A stretch of DNA of 64,000 nt from Blasia pusilla (taxonomy: Eukaryota > Marchantiophyta > Marchantiopsida > Blasiales): NCBI GenBank assembly GCA_050084515.1, contig CM114275.1, positions 806,001 to 870,000 of the forward strand. Direction: 5' to 3'. Under the pieces are notes generated by a model. It saw only the letters and a list, made by a program, of their open reading frames with translations, was not told the DNA's origin and made no database searches. Each line of letters opens with the position of its first letter. Within the stretch, counting starts at the first letter, position 1. Position numbers and translations under genes: made by a program. Positions 45,102 to 57,658 of the stretch are shown here, one piece after another.

Positions 45102-47272
45102 TTACACATCCACAATAACTTCACTTGGGTCTAAAGCATAACTAAAGTCTCGCCTAAAGTGTGCTAAATCCTTCCAAAGAACTATAGATTCAAGCAACAA
45201 AGCTTCATGATCATCTATTTTCCCCTCTAAGACAATCCTAGGAACAACATCCAAATGCTTTGTCATTAATCTATTCCTACTTTTAGTCTTAATCACATTT
45301 TGCACATAGGAGGCTCTATCACAAATAGTAGTACTAACACATTGTACCCTAGCAATATTTTCTAAAATGAGCAAGTTAGAGAACTTACATTGCAAGGACG
45401 GGCTCCAACTTACCATAGCCACACAGGTCCTTGAAGTTTCGATCTTTCCACTCCGTGCTGGCCATGAGCTTAAATGATTGAAACTCTTGTTTCACAACTC
45501 CTACACTCAGTAAAGAAGGTTGCAAGTGACCTTTGAAGGGCAAGTCTGTCCCAAAATGTGCACAGAGGTCATCCAATTCCTTACAACCCCAAGTATTCAG
45601 TCCCACTTGCCTTGAAGGCATGTGTCGAGGATTCATTATCCTCACATCACTAATCAAGTTGTTACCCTTAAACCGATCTCATAAAGCTACACAAACACTC
45701 AGAAAAAAATTCTTTTGAAACAACAAGGCAAGCTCTAGATCCTTCCTTGTCTGATTCCTCAACATTTCTATGCTATGGAACTTTTTGCCCCTAATCTCAG
45801 ATTGTAAATATTTCAAATACCCCTATGGAGGACCAAAGTCTGGTAGAATGTGATAACCAGTTTCTTCAGATCAGGGTTCTCTATAACAACATTCATTGTT
45901 ATGGAAGCTATTTCAGTAGTCACTATACTACCTATAATACTAACATTTATAAACTTATATTGGAACACCTTACTCAAGTTAGCAAGAAGAAGCAAAATCT
46001 CTGCCAGAAAATACAACTGATAGATCATTTGAAATGATCTGAGTTTGTTATACAAATTGACAGAATTACCATCATCTTCAGAGGGCAAGATATCTCTCAA
46101 ATATGTAAGGACACATTCGAATGAGTCACATAGACAAGTAATAGCCTGCCAACGTGACAACCAACAAATTTTGTGATACCTCTTCAACGCTTTCTAAGAA
46201 TCGTTCAACCATCTTGCAAAGTTGCAAGACCACACGTCCTCTTAGAAGACCTTCTAAAATATCGAGCTACTGCATTAAGGATTGAATCTATTTCTGTAGA
46301 TATATCTTTACACCCTACACCTTTTGTTGTTGTAAAAGCAGCAAGGTTCGTCCTGTGCACCACACTATGCACAAACAACATAAAAGGATTTAACTTCTAT
46401 TTCAGCTGAGAGGCTACTCCAGTTTGGCTTCCTACCATGGTGGAAGCTCCATCACATCCAAAGGCCACTAGTTTTGATCCCTCTAGTACCGAATCCTTTA
46501 TCAACTCCAACAAATTGTTAGTGATTGCATTCGAACATTTCTTTGGACATTGTAACAAACCTATAAAACAACTCTCCACCTGGCCCTCATCTAAGTAGGT
46601 TGCAAATACAACAAGGTGTCCAGTGATAAATATATCTGTAGACTCGTCAATCATTATCCCAAAGAAAGGAGATTGCTGCAATTTAGAAAGGTTCCTCCCG
46701 AGAATAACTTGGCTAATATAATAACACATATCAGCAAAACGTTTTTCATCTTGTTACAAAGTCGCGCGTTATAGGTGCATTCATAAAAATCAATAACTTA
46801 CACAAATTTGAGAATTTTGAAAATGGCAAGGCTTCCTTTGCAATGAAATATGCACATTTGAACAGAGTGAAAAGTGCAAGATCACAAGTCTGATTTGTAG
46901 TGGCTATAGCCTTGGCCATGGACCTATTCCCCATATTCGCAGCCCATACAAGCTTCATGTGCTCATTCGACTTACCATGATCTATGAAGGCTGAAACCTT
47001 ACAGTTAATGGCTCCATCCCTAGCAAAGGAGCTTTTCCCCTTACCTTGTCTTCAAACTTTACAGAAAATCCTACTGGATTCTACATGGAATTCAATCCAA
47101 TCAAACATGCTATACCATAGGTCCTTCCAAGCCAATCAATTATTTTCATTGAACTTGCCAAAAGAGCATTCGATTGGACCACTTTTCTCCTATCTGATGA
47201 TCCTGATCTACCGCTATCTTTTGCAGTATCCTTGTACAACATCTCATTCATGGTTCGCTGCCTCTTAGCCAT
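45102..47272 (-). pseudogene. hAT-type transposase-derived gene (ZNF862/DUF4371-like), decayed
   Basis: Minus-strand coding remnant in order: N-terminal region (MAKRQRTMNEMLYKD, 47272), a zinc-finger-like part ending DHGKSNEHMKLVWAAN (near 46970), and a DUF4371 core SPFFGIMIDESTDIFITGHL with FGCDGASTMVGSQTGVASQL (46729-46397). A middle region LSRWQAITCLCDSFECVL (46160) and RHMPSRQVGLNTWG (45615) follow. The C-terminus LLILENIARVQCVST and TKSRNRLMTKHLDVV (45385-45240) corresponds to the hAT dimerisation domain. This is the layout of ZNF862/KIAA1586-like proteins related to hAT transposases. Stops and frameshifts near 47080, 46395, 46187 and 45810 break it. Terminal inverted repeats were not identified. 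Confidence 0.75.
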
Positions 47273-47539
47273 GTAGAGGCTAATGAGGTTGCGAGTGGGA
47301 TGTATATACTAAATTAGGTGGAAGTAACCTAATGTACCCTGAGCAGAGGTTATGCAACCTAATGTACCCTGAGAGGCTCAAGAAGAAGTCAGCAAGCCAA
47401 GCGGCCAACTCCCAACAATGGGCGGATAGCTTGTGAGGATGGCAAGCGATAAGAAGGGAGCACTGCACTAAGACAGGCAAGTTGAAGCCAAAACTATAAT
47501 ACAACGGCTAGCCAAAAAATCGAAATGAAGGAGAGCAAT

Positions 47540-48380
47540 AAACACAGGGGCACCAAGGAAAGGTGAAGCAATTCCCCTAGATGCAAAATCAAAGCAACCC
47601 TAGGCTTGAAGCAAAAGTGAAAGAGCCCCGGGCTCCAAGCAAGTGACTCAACAAAGGTGAAGCAACCCGGGCAGGATGCAAAGATGAAGCAACCCTAGGC
47701 CCTAACTCAATGAAAAAGTGAAGTAGAGAACGAGGTTGAGCGAGCAGATTATGAAGAGTGAAATGGCAGCCTCGAGTCCCGACCAACTACCCCCGCACTA
47801 CCTTTCAGAGCCATACACAGGCATATAGTGTGTGCCAGTGTGTGGCTCCAAAAGCCCAACCCCAAAAGACCCACTATGTCTCAGCTCCACTACGTCCGAG
47901 CTTTCGAGTTTCCTGAATCCCAAAGTGAAACACTCTGCCAACCACATAGCTATGGAGCGTAGTACCTACTAGCACAAACAAAGAATCGAGTGGCTTGGGC
48001 TCGAATGGCCGGCCAGAAAAAGCAATGTCGAATTGGAAAACTAATGCAGCATCGGGCTTAAAGCAGTACTAGAGTAGTCTTTGGCTTGATGCAAATGTGA
48101 CATAGCAAAGGTGAGGCAGCCCAGCCCTGACACGATGCAAAGGTGAAACAGACCCCAGGCCCCAAGTTGATCAAAACCAACTCCTTGAAGAATGCGTTTT
48201 GACTCAATGGAAAACTAGAGTAGCCTCGAGCTCCATACAAAGCAACAAACCCAACTCCCTGAAGAACTCATTTTGACTCAATGGAAAACTTGAGCAGCCA
48301 GCCTTGGTACGATGGTAGCCCAGCCTCGGTACGATGTAAAACTAAAACAGCCCTCGGGCCCCAACTTGATGAAAAGCAAC
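47540..48380. repeat. Degenerate tandem-repeat block
   Basis: Irregular repeats of about 50-75 bp built from GTGAAGCA(A/G)CCC, GACTCAATGGAAAACT and AACTCC(C/T)TGAAGAA. Two of the clearest units start near 48172 and 48246. No coding function apparent. Confidence 0.7.
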
Positions 48381-51300
48381 TCCCTAAAGACTTTCCGGAA
48401 GGCCCAAGCCCACTGGCCTAGTCGAGACTCCAGAGTCTGGACTCCCGAGTTCCCATTCTTCATACTCCAAAGTCCAAAAAAACCCGTGTGAAGTAAGTTG
48501 TCGCACTAGGCGGCTTGACCTACGATGGAGGGCTCCGATCCCTCCATCCCTAGAAGTCCCAAGTGTCATCCTATAATAGGTTCTAGATTTCCGGCAACCA
48601 GAATGTTACTCCATAACAAACCGGCTTGTCTACATGCATCCACAGTTGGAATCCGAGGGGTTTTTTACCATTTCCTCCCAATTTCGGTAGGTGTGATGAA
48701 AATTCCGGCTATTTTCTGTCACTCACATTCCTGGCCAATAAATCTCTGATAAATGTCTCAAACACGTCGGAAATATAACCGGGAGAATGTAGCAGTGACG
48801 GTCATTTCAGATTTCAGCCGGCCAGGTATACTTATAGCTTTGGTTCTCTCCGGACATTGAATTGGACTATTTAAGTTCTTTATATATAATGACTTATTGG
48901 ATTGATGAAGTTTTTGTCATGATTGTATATAAAAAGCAACCCAAGTGAATAAAGTACATATTCTATAAGTTCCCCGCTTGTCAGCCTGAAGCAACATAGT
49001 TACTACAGAATGGGTGAAGTGTGTTGATAGTGTGAGTCCTTTAGACATAACAATGTGCATGTCTAGAGAGCATTCTATCAGTGTACAAGTATTTAGTGTA
49101 ATGTCTGAAATGCAGAATCAAAAAATAGAATGTGATGGAATGCAAGATGCATAAGAAAATGTTGTGGATACTTTTTGTATTGAAAGGCATTATCAACAAC
49201 TCCAAATGTACAAGTCCAAAGCAAGTCTAAAAGACATGCACTATGCGTAAAGGGAAGTTAAAGCTTCAATACAATAGAGAATATTTTGAATTGTGCAAAA
49301 GTATAGGAAGCACAAGCTTAACAACAGCCTTCAGTTTAAAGAATGTTGAGTTTCAAAACTGAACATTATATTGAAAGTACTAATTTCTCAGCATGGATTG
49401 GATTACAAGTAACTGCACTCTCAACTTTGGGTCTTCACCAACTAAAGGTGCCACTTCCAAAGAGATCTCTAGATGCTTTTAAATGGTTTTTGGAAACCTT
49501 AAGCTAATAAGCTTCTGTAGGTTGATTTCTATGTTCTCACATGCAAAGTCCAACAAATCCTTCAACCTTGAAATTTCCTCATAGAGATGATGTGATCTTG
49601 CCTTTGCCTCACTCAGAGTGCTGTGGAAACGTTGTGGTAGACACTAAATGACACTGAAGGTTGTCTTGATGTGTGATGTGATTATGCTCCGTGACCAAAA
49701 TCTAGGTCAATTTTGGTCGTATGCATGACAAGCAGTTCATGAATTGTTGTTCCCAAACAAGACCAATACATAAAAGTTAGAAAGCTAGACAACAAACAGA
49801 ACTCAAAATATGAAGGAAAACTAATTGAGTAGGTTAGGACTCTATTGTGTCTTCACTAACAACAAATAGGACATTTTTTGAAGTGAGTTCAAGATCTTAA
49901 AATGTGACTGCATACATTGACATTCAAAATTTCGAATGTGTATTAGACAAATTTAAACCAAGACAACAAACATAGAGAGATTTGTACCCATTGATCAAAG
50001 GGAAATACCACACATCTGAATGTAAATCTAGATCAGAAAATGTGAAGATGAACAATAAACTTTGTAAAGATAGTGCTATATACTTACAAAATTGAACCGG
50101 ATATATTTAAGAAAGAGATAGAACTGCAGGGAAATGAAAACTATAAAATTGGATGTAGGAGTAGGAACAATGAACAACAACATTGTGAACAATTGGCTAG
50201 AAATGAAAGAGATTTGCAAAAGTAAATGTTGCAACAACATTGAAGTTACTGAATTGTAATAGATGCAATAGAGTCAATCAGGAATGTATATTAGGAAATT
50301 ATATAACAAAACTAACTACTGATGAGTTGTATGGAGTAGTTTGTAAGTTATGAAATTTTAGTATATCTGAAGTTTGCGAAAAATACAATGCATTATGCTC
50401 AACTGGAAACTTATATAATGCCACAAATAATGTTGATAGAGACTAGCTGATCCAAAAGTCATTTTCCTACATGAATACCATTTCACAACGTTCTTATCAA
50501 TTTGAATTTATTAGAAAATTGAAGAGTAGGCTCTAGAAAGTTTGTATTTATGAAGTAGGATAGAGTATAGCATGTAGAGATTGTGAAGTCCTAAATAAAA
50601 CAAAGAGAAGAAGTTGACCTGAACTTGGGTGCAAAGTAGCTAAGCACACTTGTGTTTGTTTGGGGATGTAAAAATTCCACTATTGTCATAGAAGGGCCTT
50701 GGGAGTTATGTCTGAGTTGGTATGTCATCAAGGACAATTGGGTTAGCTTGGCTCGTATGTGAAGCTGATCTCCTCCCAAGTGTAGTACCAAGTGTAGACG
50801 AAAGCATCACAAGGTTATCAAGGTCTGGGAGTACTAGGAGGGCTTGTGGACTATCAAGATCAATGGGCAAAGGTTCCTAATCGAGGAGCCGCCTTGCATC
50901 TAGCAGCCCTCATTCAGTCTAACAGATGTGTAGCTTTGACTGATGTCAAATCAACCAGCATGTTCAAAGGCATATGCATTTCATGCCTAAGTGTACACAA
51001 CTTGTCTAGCGTGATTCTACTTGAAACCACAGTGAATAGCCTAGCACCATATTTAAGTGTTAATGTAGTCTGTTTGAAGTTTACATTCTTGAATCCCAAC
51101 GTTTCCTTTTGTATTCATGTAAGTCAATGCAATAAGGGTTATGTTAATACTTGGATGAATCAAATGATATAAAGAAGGAGACTACCGAAAAATATAGCTG
51201 CTACTGGTTGTAAGTCTATCCTTATTAATGCTTCTAAACTTAGAGTCCCAGAGCTGGCCTTGAGTAATTAAGGTTTGGATATGACGTCTTGTTATTCCGT

Positions 51301-51879
51301 GTTCCCACAATATAGGTTGGTATCCTAGGTTGTCTAAATATTTCATCTGGTTTTCAGTGGGAGAAGTGAAGCTTGGACAAACATCCTACTGTAGAGTTTT
51401 TGTATCCTCCAAAATCATTCTTGCGGAGTCCAGATAAGAACTCGAAACCTGCAGAATTTTGTTAGATGAATGAAAATGATGTCACATGCAAAAATGAATC
51501 ATATGGTCTATAATAACACCTGTTGTGAAGGCGATTCAATGTGGACTGGAGAGAAGGCCGTGTCTGCAACTGCTAGAGTTGGATGAGGCTTGTGTTCATA
51601 CAATGGAAGCGCTTGTCCAACTTGTGATGAATGCATTGTATATGCACCCTAAGATGATTTCTTGGAGGCTCTTTCTCTAACTAAGTTTCCACGGGATGCC
51701 ATGTCTATTGAATGCCGAAAGAACTCATTTAAACATTAGGGGTAAAAATTACTATATGATATCAAATATTTTAAAATTAGATGGTTCCAACTAGATTACC
51801 AAAAATCTTCAAATTGTTTCTAGATTTAACATGAGATAACATAACACACGCAAGTCCTAGTGCAAATATTGCTCTTATC
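48381..51879. other. AT-rich spacer between hAT and Helitron remnants
   Basis: Mostly AT-rich. A minus-strand stretch near 51100-50914 (MGFKNVNF...VDLTSVKATHLLD) is coding-like but not recognised. It may be a further part of the Helitron remnant, since plant Helitrons sometimes carry extra genes. Confidence 0.35.
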
Positions 51880-53960
51880 ACAAGGAAGCAAGGACTAGCT
51901 ATAGTTGAGCCTTGACTCTTGTGCCCTGTAATAGCATAAACAAGCACAAGTGGAAATGTTTTCTTTAGGTACTTTGTGTTAGAGTCATGCTTGAGAGTTG
52001 CAAACTTTGTCCTGACTATAGTTTTTGACTAGAGGAAATCTTAACAACCATACTAACTCATTCATCAATTTTTTATATCAGATCACATACAGACTGATAT
52101 AGTGGCTAAAGAACTCTTTGCCGCTTGTAACTACAAGTCTATATTGCAAGTAAGCATGACCTTACAATTTAGTGCAACAAAAGGTAATTGGTGGAAAATA
52201 TTATCATTTAACCAATGTTTAAATGCTAGTTCAGAAGAAGCATATGATTTGACATTCATTTCAACAATACAAGCATCTCTAAATAGTCGTGTTAGAGATA
52301 AAAGATTAAAAACAGAAACATCTTCACACTATGTTCATATGATGGCGGTATCGGAATGTATGAAGTCTGTTGCTTGATTTTCAAAAACAAAGCATCTGCC
52401 TAGGCAATTGAGTATTTTACATTTTGATGGCTGGAAAGACCTTACAGAGTTTAGGAAATGCAAATATTCTGCTTCCTCCAAGTGCCTAATTGGAGTAGAA
52501 AGTTGGTATACTCTTGTGGTTCGTAGGAATGGCAACTACGGCAGAAATCATAGTTCTTGTGATTACATACATAAGGTTGTTGGGAAAAGTCACCAACTAG
52601 TACAGCCAACTTACCAGCAAATGGAAGTGAGGATGTCTGTGGAGATGCCTCGTGCAAGCGCATGTGTTAACATATAACATTTACCAATAACTATAACTTG
52701 TGAATTCTTTAAACGCAAATAATTGTCGTTCGGAAGCTATATGCATAGATGAAAGATAGCCACAAAAAAGACTGAAAAAGGTTGAATGATCTCTAGTGGC
52801 ATTAGAATGACGCCTAACCGATGCAATACCTGTTGTTGCAGTCAAGAGTGGAAATATGTTCTTGTTCCAGTAAGTATACATATAGGATATGAAAAAACTC
52901 TTACCACATCCAAGTGGTCCTTTGAGTATAATAAGTCCACTTGCTTGCATTGAACATTCATTGAAACAAAAAATTTTGTTCATCATTAAGAATGCTAATG
53001 TCTAATTCAAGATATTCAAATTCTTGTGAAAAGTCAGGTGTAGGAGACTGCTCTAAGGATAGACTTATAATGTCATGTATATTCAATTTAAATTGAGGCA
53101 TGAGTGCATCTCTAGCTTTAGCAATTATTTCAGCCATGTGCACACTACTCCAAATCTTACGAATTGCATGATCTTTAATGAGATCATGCACATCATCAAA
53201 CTTAGAAATGTATAATTCCTCCTTTTGCGGGGATCGCTATCAATGAAGTGCACAATCTGAGATCTCTAAATGATTGGAACCTGCATTGATGCAAGGACAG
53301 CCTCAATTGAAGACATAGATTGATTTAGCACTATATCACATGAGTTTTAATTTGATCTCATCTAAGGATTCAAGATCTAAGCAATGGGCTGTCTTAGTGT
53401 CTATGTCAAGAGAGCTTGTTGGCTCTGATTTAAGAGCATACTTTAAAAGGTAGAATGACCAATATGTACTTGTGGCCCTGTGGATGTTCATATGAGCATC
53501 CCACAAAAGTAGTATAAAGGGGTGATATAGAATAACGTTGCGGTGCTATAAGCTTGGTCTCAAATAAGTCCACCTCATAGAAAATGGATCAATAAAGGGT
53601 TCTCTTTTCAAATTAGGAGTAGCAGGAAATCCTAATCTGCAGAATGGCTTCTTTTGCCTCTTCCTCACAATGCAAACATTTTATTTGGATCTATGAAGTA
53701 GTTTTGAGACCACATAACGTGCTAGAAAAGCCTCTATATTAGGTTCAATCTGTGATGAAAAACCACTGACAACTGCATTTCAAATGGTGGTATACAAACG
53801 CAAGTCTCTGAGGTTATACAATCAACATCATCAGAATCTACAAATATAATCATATGACAATGCAAACTTCCTCTATTTTACAATTCATATCTCAAGAAAT
53901 AATCTTTAACCCTACAAAAAATATGTGGACCAGATAGAATAAATTGGTAAAGGAAGGCTT
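51880..53960 (-). pseudogene. Helitron-type Rep/Pif1 helicase remnant
   Basis: Minus-strand remnant of a rolling-circle transposase. The HUH (Rep) domain is readable near 53940-53800: VKDYFLRYEL, a stop, then NRGSLHCHMIIFVDSDDV, with the HxH motif at 53862-53854. The Pif1-like helicase follows: LNDEQNFLFQ (53000-52965), Walker A GPLGCGKSF (near 52917-52891), LLTATTGIAS, Walker B LVGDFSQ (near 52600), QLSTPIRHLEEAEYL (52500), and the C-terminal motif YAITGHKSQGSTIA (near 51940-51900). HUH nuclease joined to Pif1 helicase is diagnostic of Helitrons. Frameshifts and stops divide it. The 5' TC and 3' CTRR ends were not identified. Confidence 0.78.
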
Positions 53961-56900
53961 GTAAATGTGTGTGGAACAATTGCGCACATTCTGAAGGTGC
54001 ATCTTACCATCTGAACTCCTTATTAAATTTTGTAATTAGATTCTATATATCGTCAGTCTCAGGCCAATGTCTTGAGGAGGCTTCATCAGAGATTAATGTT
54101 AAGAAAAAGTGGGGCATGCCCTATTGCCTTCAAATCCTTTAGATGTCGCCTAATCCAAGCGGGACTACCTAGTAGTTATGGACCGATAGAATACTTAGAT
54201 AAATGGTTGTATAAGTCTTCTTCTCTCAATTGAGGTTTTTCTTTCTTTAGTTTTTGTAGTTCTCAATCTAATATGAAGGTTTGGCTTGCTGAACATACAC
54301 TAATGGACTAACGTAATTGGTACATCAACAGAGAATAAGGCTTGTATAAGGTAAAATTAGTAATAGTTGCCTAGATCTGCTTCTCATATATTCTGCAAAT
54401 GTTGTCTGACCTTAATGGAATTCTCGTAGATAAGAGAATAGGACCTTAAGGGGAAAAAAAAATCTAGTGTTAGTTTAGGATCTAATGAGTAGCCAGATGA
54501 ATCTGTTAGAAGACTACTTCTCAATCTTGCAGATGACGTTAGAGCAATGTTGCCATTATCAAAGATGTCGATAGACTTTCTTCTCCTAATAGGTAGGAGA
54601 ATGAAATATCTTGAAGTATGTTTAGATCTGGATGGTATGGATGATAGTCCATACTATGTGTAACTTGACCTTTAATTTGGGATGAACTAATTACGGATTG
54701 AACAGAGGATGGTGATAGATAACTAGACCACAAGATGGATTTGGTAGTTTGAAATTTGGATGAGGTAGACTTTGTACAATTCATTGATCTGAAAGTTTAT
54801 GGAAAGAATCCACTTTAAGTGTGGGCATAGTGTATGATTGTTTACATTTATGCCAAAATCAAAATTAAATCTAAGGCAAAAACTAATACTGAAGGCATAT
54901 TGAAAAATCCTTTATGAAACCCATTGAATTTTCTTTCTATACCAATCCTAGAGTCTACTTTGGAGAGGAGTTGCAGTTGAATTGGGTTGACACTAAGTAT
55001 AGTGCACACATAGGCTATAGTCATGTAATCATTTACCAATGTATGGTACCAAGAAGATCATTATGTGGGGATATAAAAGATGTAGCCAAATCACAAACAA
55101 CTCTAAAAAAGAATAAAAAATGATGAAAAATTAGAGGAAGTCTTGATGTAGGGCCCTGAATCGTGCAAAACTTCACCACAATAATATTTTTCTCTTATAG
55201 TACAACATCATGCACTCCTATCGTTGCATGTGGTATACCTCCTTGTAGCTACATGAGGTTCTCTCACTAAGATCCATCCTAATGATAGGGGCTATTATAA
55301 TTGCCACTATCATTGTGGAGATATGAGAGTTATTCAGATACATTACTAGGTGTGGTAAGGGAATGAATTTTTTGCAGCTTTTGTGTAAATATTGATTGCC
55401 TTCGTATCTCATACAAAATGCATGCGCATATTCTTTGTAGATGTAGAAAGTAGTGGAGCGAGGAGCGATCGGTTTCTATGGACAAATAGTATGAGAAAAC
55501 GGGGTAGATCTGAAGCACTTCAGTATATATCACAATTTTTTGTTGACATAAACTCCTTGGATACGGTTATTGAGAACTAGCAAAAGGATGAGTTATTATA
55601 GTTAGTAGAAATAAAGGGTTCTCCTATATATTCTTTAAAGAATTATCAAAAAGTAGCTATTCCACTATATCACAGATAGTTCTACATGTAGTGGATAAAT
55701 TGGTCATTATGAAGCCAATAGTAATCTACCGATAATGAATGGGGGAATAACATATTGCAGTCATATTTCTGAATTACTTAAGTGGGAAGACACAATTGAA
55801 GTGATAACCAACCAAAGAGTATAACTCAAGGAAGTCTGTTGTCAATTATGTAAATTGTTGCTTTATCAAACACTGTTATGGTAACTAACGCTGTAAGTGG
55901 TCATGAGAAACCCTGGTTTTGTGTGATTTCATGCAGTTGGTTATACATGTGGATGAATAGTTATTGGTGTCATTGTCGCTAAGTTTCAACAACTGAGCCA
56001 AGCACCCGTAACAAGTCATAGTGTCTATGTAGTAAGAGGAAGTGTAAAGAATTGATGTACTTCTGAATGGACAAGTTTGTTTGTTTTGAATTGATTCTGT
56101 TAGATTATAGTGAGTTATGTTTGTGAAAAAACCATGAACGTCTATACATTTAGATAACATCTACATATCCAAGAAGGCAAGATATTTAATAGAATCCAAT
56201 GAGTGCCATACAGAGTGTGTGCACTAATCACTCTGAAGTCATGAATAGAATCAGATAATGCTTAGGGGCAACACAGGTATCAACTACATTATAATTTTTT
56301 TGTAACTATAAATATAGACAGTGTGCTCTTACATCCTTACAAGTGCATGTGAACATGCACTTGTTGGTTTCATTGCAACTGGCCATTCAAACTCCAAGCA
56401 AAACAATATTAAATATTACCTATGCACATACATAAATAAGAACTACATAGAACTCACGTACTTCACAAATATATGCAACTTTGTGCCATATACAAAGTAT
56501 GCGCTGATCATTGTGAAGCCAAAAGCAAGACGCGGTAATGTATGGGAACAAAATTCAGGTTTGAAGTATAGTAAGTATATATATATATATGAACGTATAT
56601 TACTAGACATAGACATGAAAGTATGCTAATGCTAGTGACAGATTTTTCTAAAAGAAACTATGCACATGTGAATTGAGTTTGGCATAAAGTTAACTGTAGT
56701 TAGCACTTTTTATGGCAGTGGCAAGAAAGCGCTGCATAAAACTGCTAGAAACAATAGCCAACGGAACAACAACATGCATATATCTACATCAATACTCTGA
56801 TTGACATGAGAACAACACAAGATACATCTCATCAACAAAGTACAAGACATTACAGACTCGGAGAACTAAAATGATAAAAAACTACTTATATCGAAAGAAC

Positions 56901-57016
56901 TCAAGGTACGCAACCCTAAACTGTTGCGTACCTCAAACTTTGTGATACTCACTATTCTTCACCTACAATTACAAAAAAAGGAAAATCTGCTCAGTTTCTT
57001 TATACGTCAATAAGTT
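53961..57016. other. AT-rich spacer upstream of the Helitron remnant
   Basis: Probably includes the decayed N-terminal part of the Helitron protein (to about 54400 or 54784). The rest shows no recognisable gene. Confidence 0.35.
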
Positions 57017-57658
57017 TTTCGTGCGCATACACATCGCTACAGAACATACATCGCTGTCACCGAACACACACACAAACAAGCACGATCCCATGCTAACTCA
57101 TGGCATCCAAACATAGAGGTGAGAAATACCAAAATATCTCCAATTAAAGTAAGATCCAATCTTTCTCTACAACATCTCACACCATAGCTCTCAAAGGTGT
57201 GCACTCTCTCTCATGTCAAACCAAACCCACTCTCCTAATGAGAGGCTTGGGTTACACTCACAAGGCGAGGGACCATATCTACGCCGCCTCATGCCAAGAG
57301 GTTCAACAAAGAGAGAATGAGCTCTCAAGCTCTCTCTCCTTGAGGTATACCCCTCCCCTCTCCCAAGCTCTTTCCATAGTAACCTATTCTCCCAAGTCAC
57401 CTCCTTGGCTCTTGACCTGATGTAGGAGGTTAAGGGCCACTTACCAAAATTAGAAAGTCAATCGTATATTCAAAATAGTACTTACCTAAAATAGTAGGTT
57501 GCTCAATGTGGCTCTAAATAAGCCGAAAGGAAGGGGAAACCTGCTCTCTCAGGTTTCCCGGGGCCTCAGCAGGTCATCCTCAACCTACTGAGCCTGTCCT
57601 CCACTACTCACGAAGGCACTCTACTAGATCTCACCGATCTATCCTAAAAGACGTGACA
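57017..57658 (-). mobile_element. 640-bp unit of the element A family, isolated copy
   Basis: Plus strand starts TTTTCGTGCGCATACACATC (TGTC mutated to TTTT) and ends AAAAGACGTGACA. It is collinear with 4359-5002. Flanks read AGTT (57013-57016) and AGGT (57659-57662), a possible 4-bp target duplication with one change. It contains two strong hairpins at 57534-57559 and about 57564-57592. Either a solo LTR or a short non-autonomous element. Confidence 0.75.
57534..57592. other. Twin hairpins in the 640-bp unit
   Basis: GGGAAACCTG, a CTCTCT loop and exact complement CAGGTTTCCC (57534-57559) are followed by CTCAGCAGGT and ACCTACTGAG around an 8-base loop, with one mismatch. Equivalent hairpins occur at about 4890-4945 and 25650-25710, with changed stem sequence. 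Confidence 0.6.
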
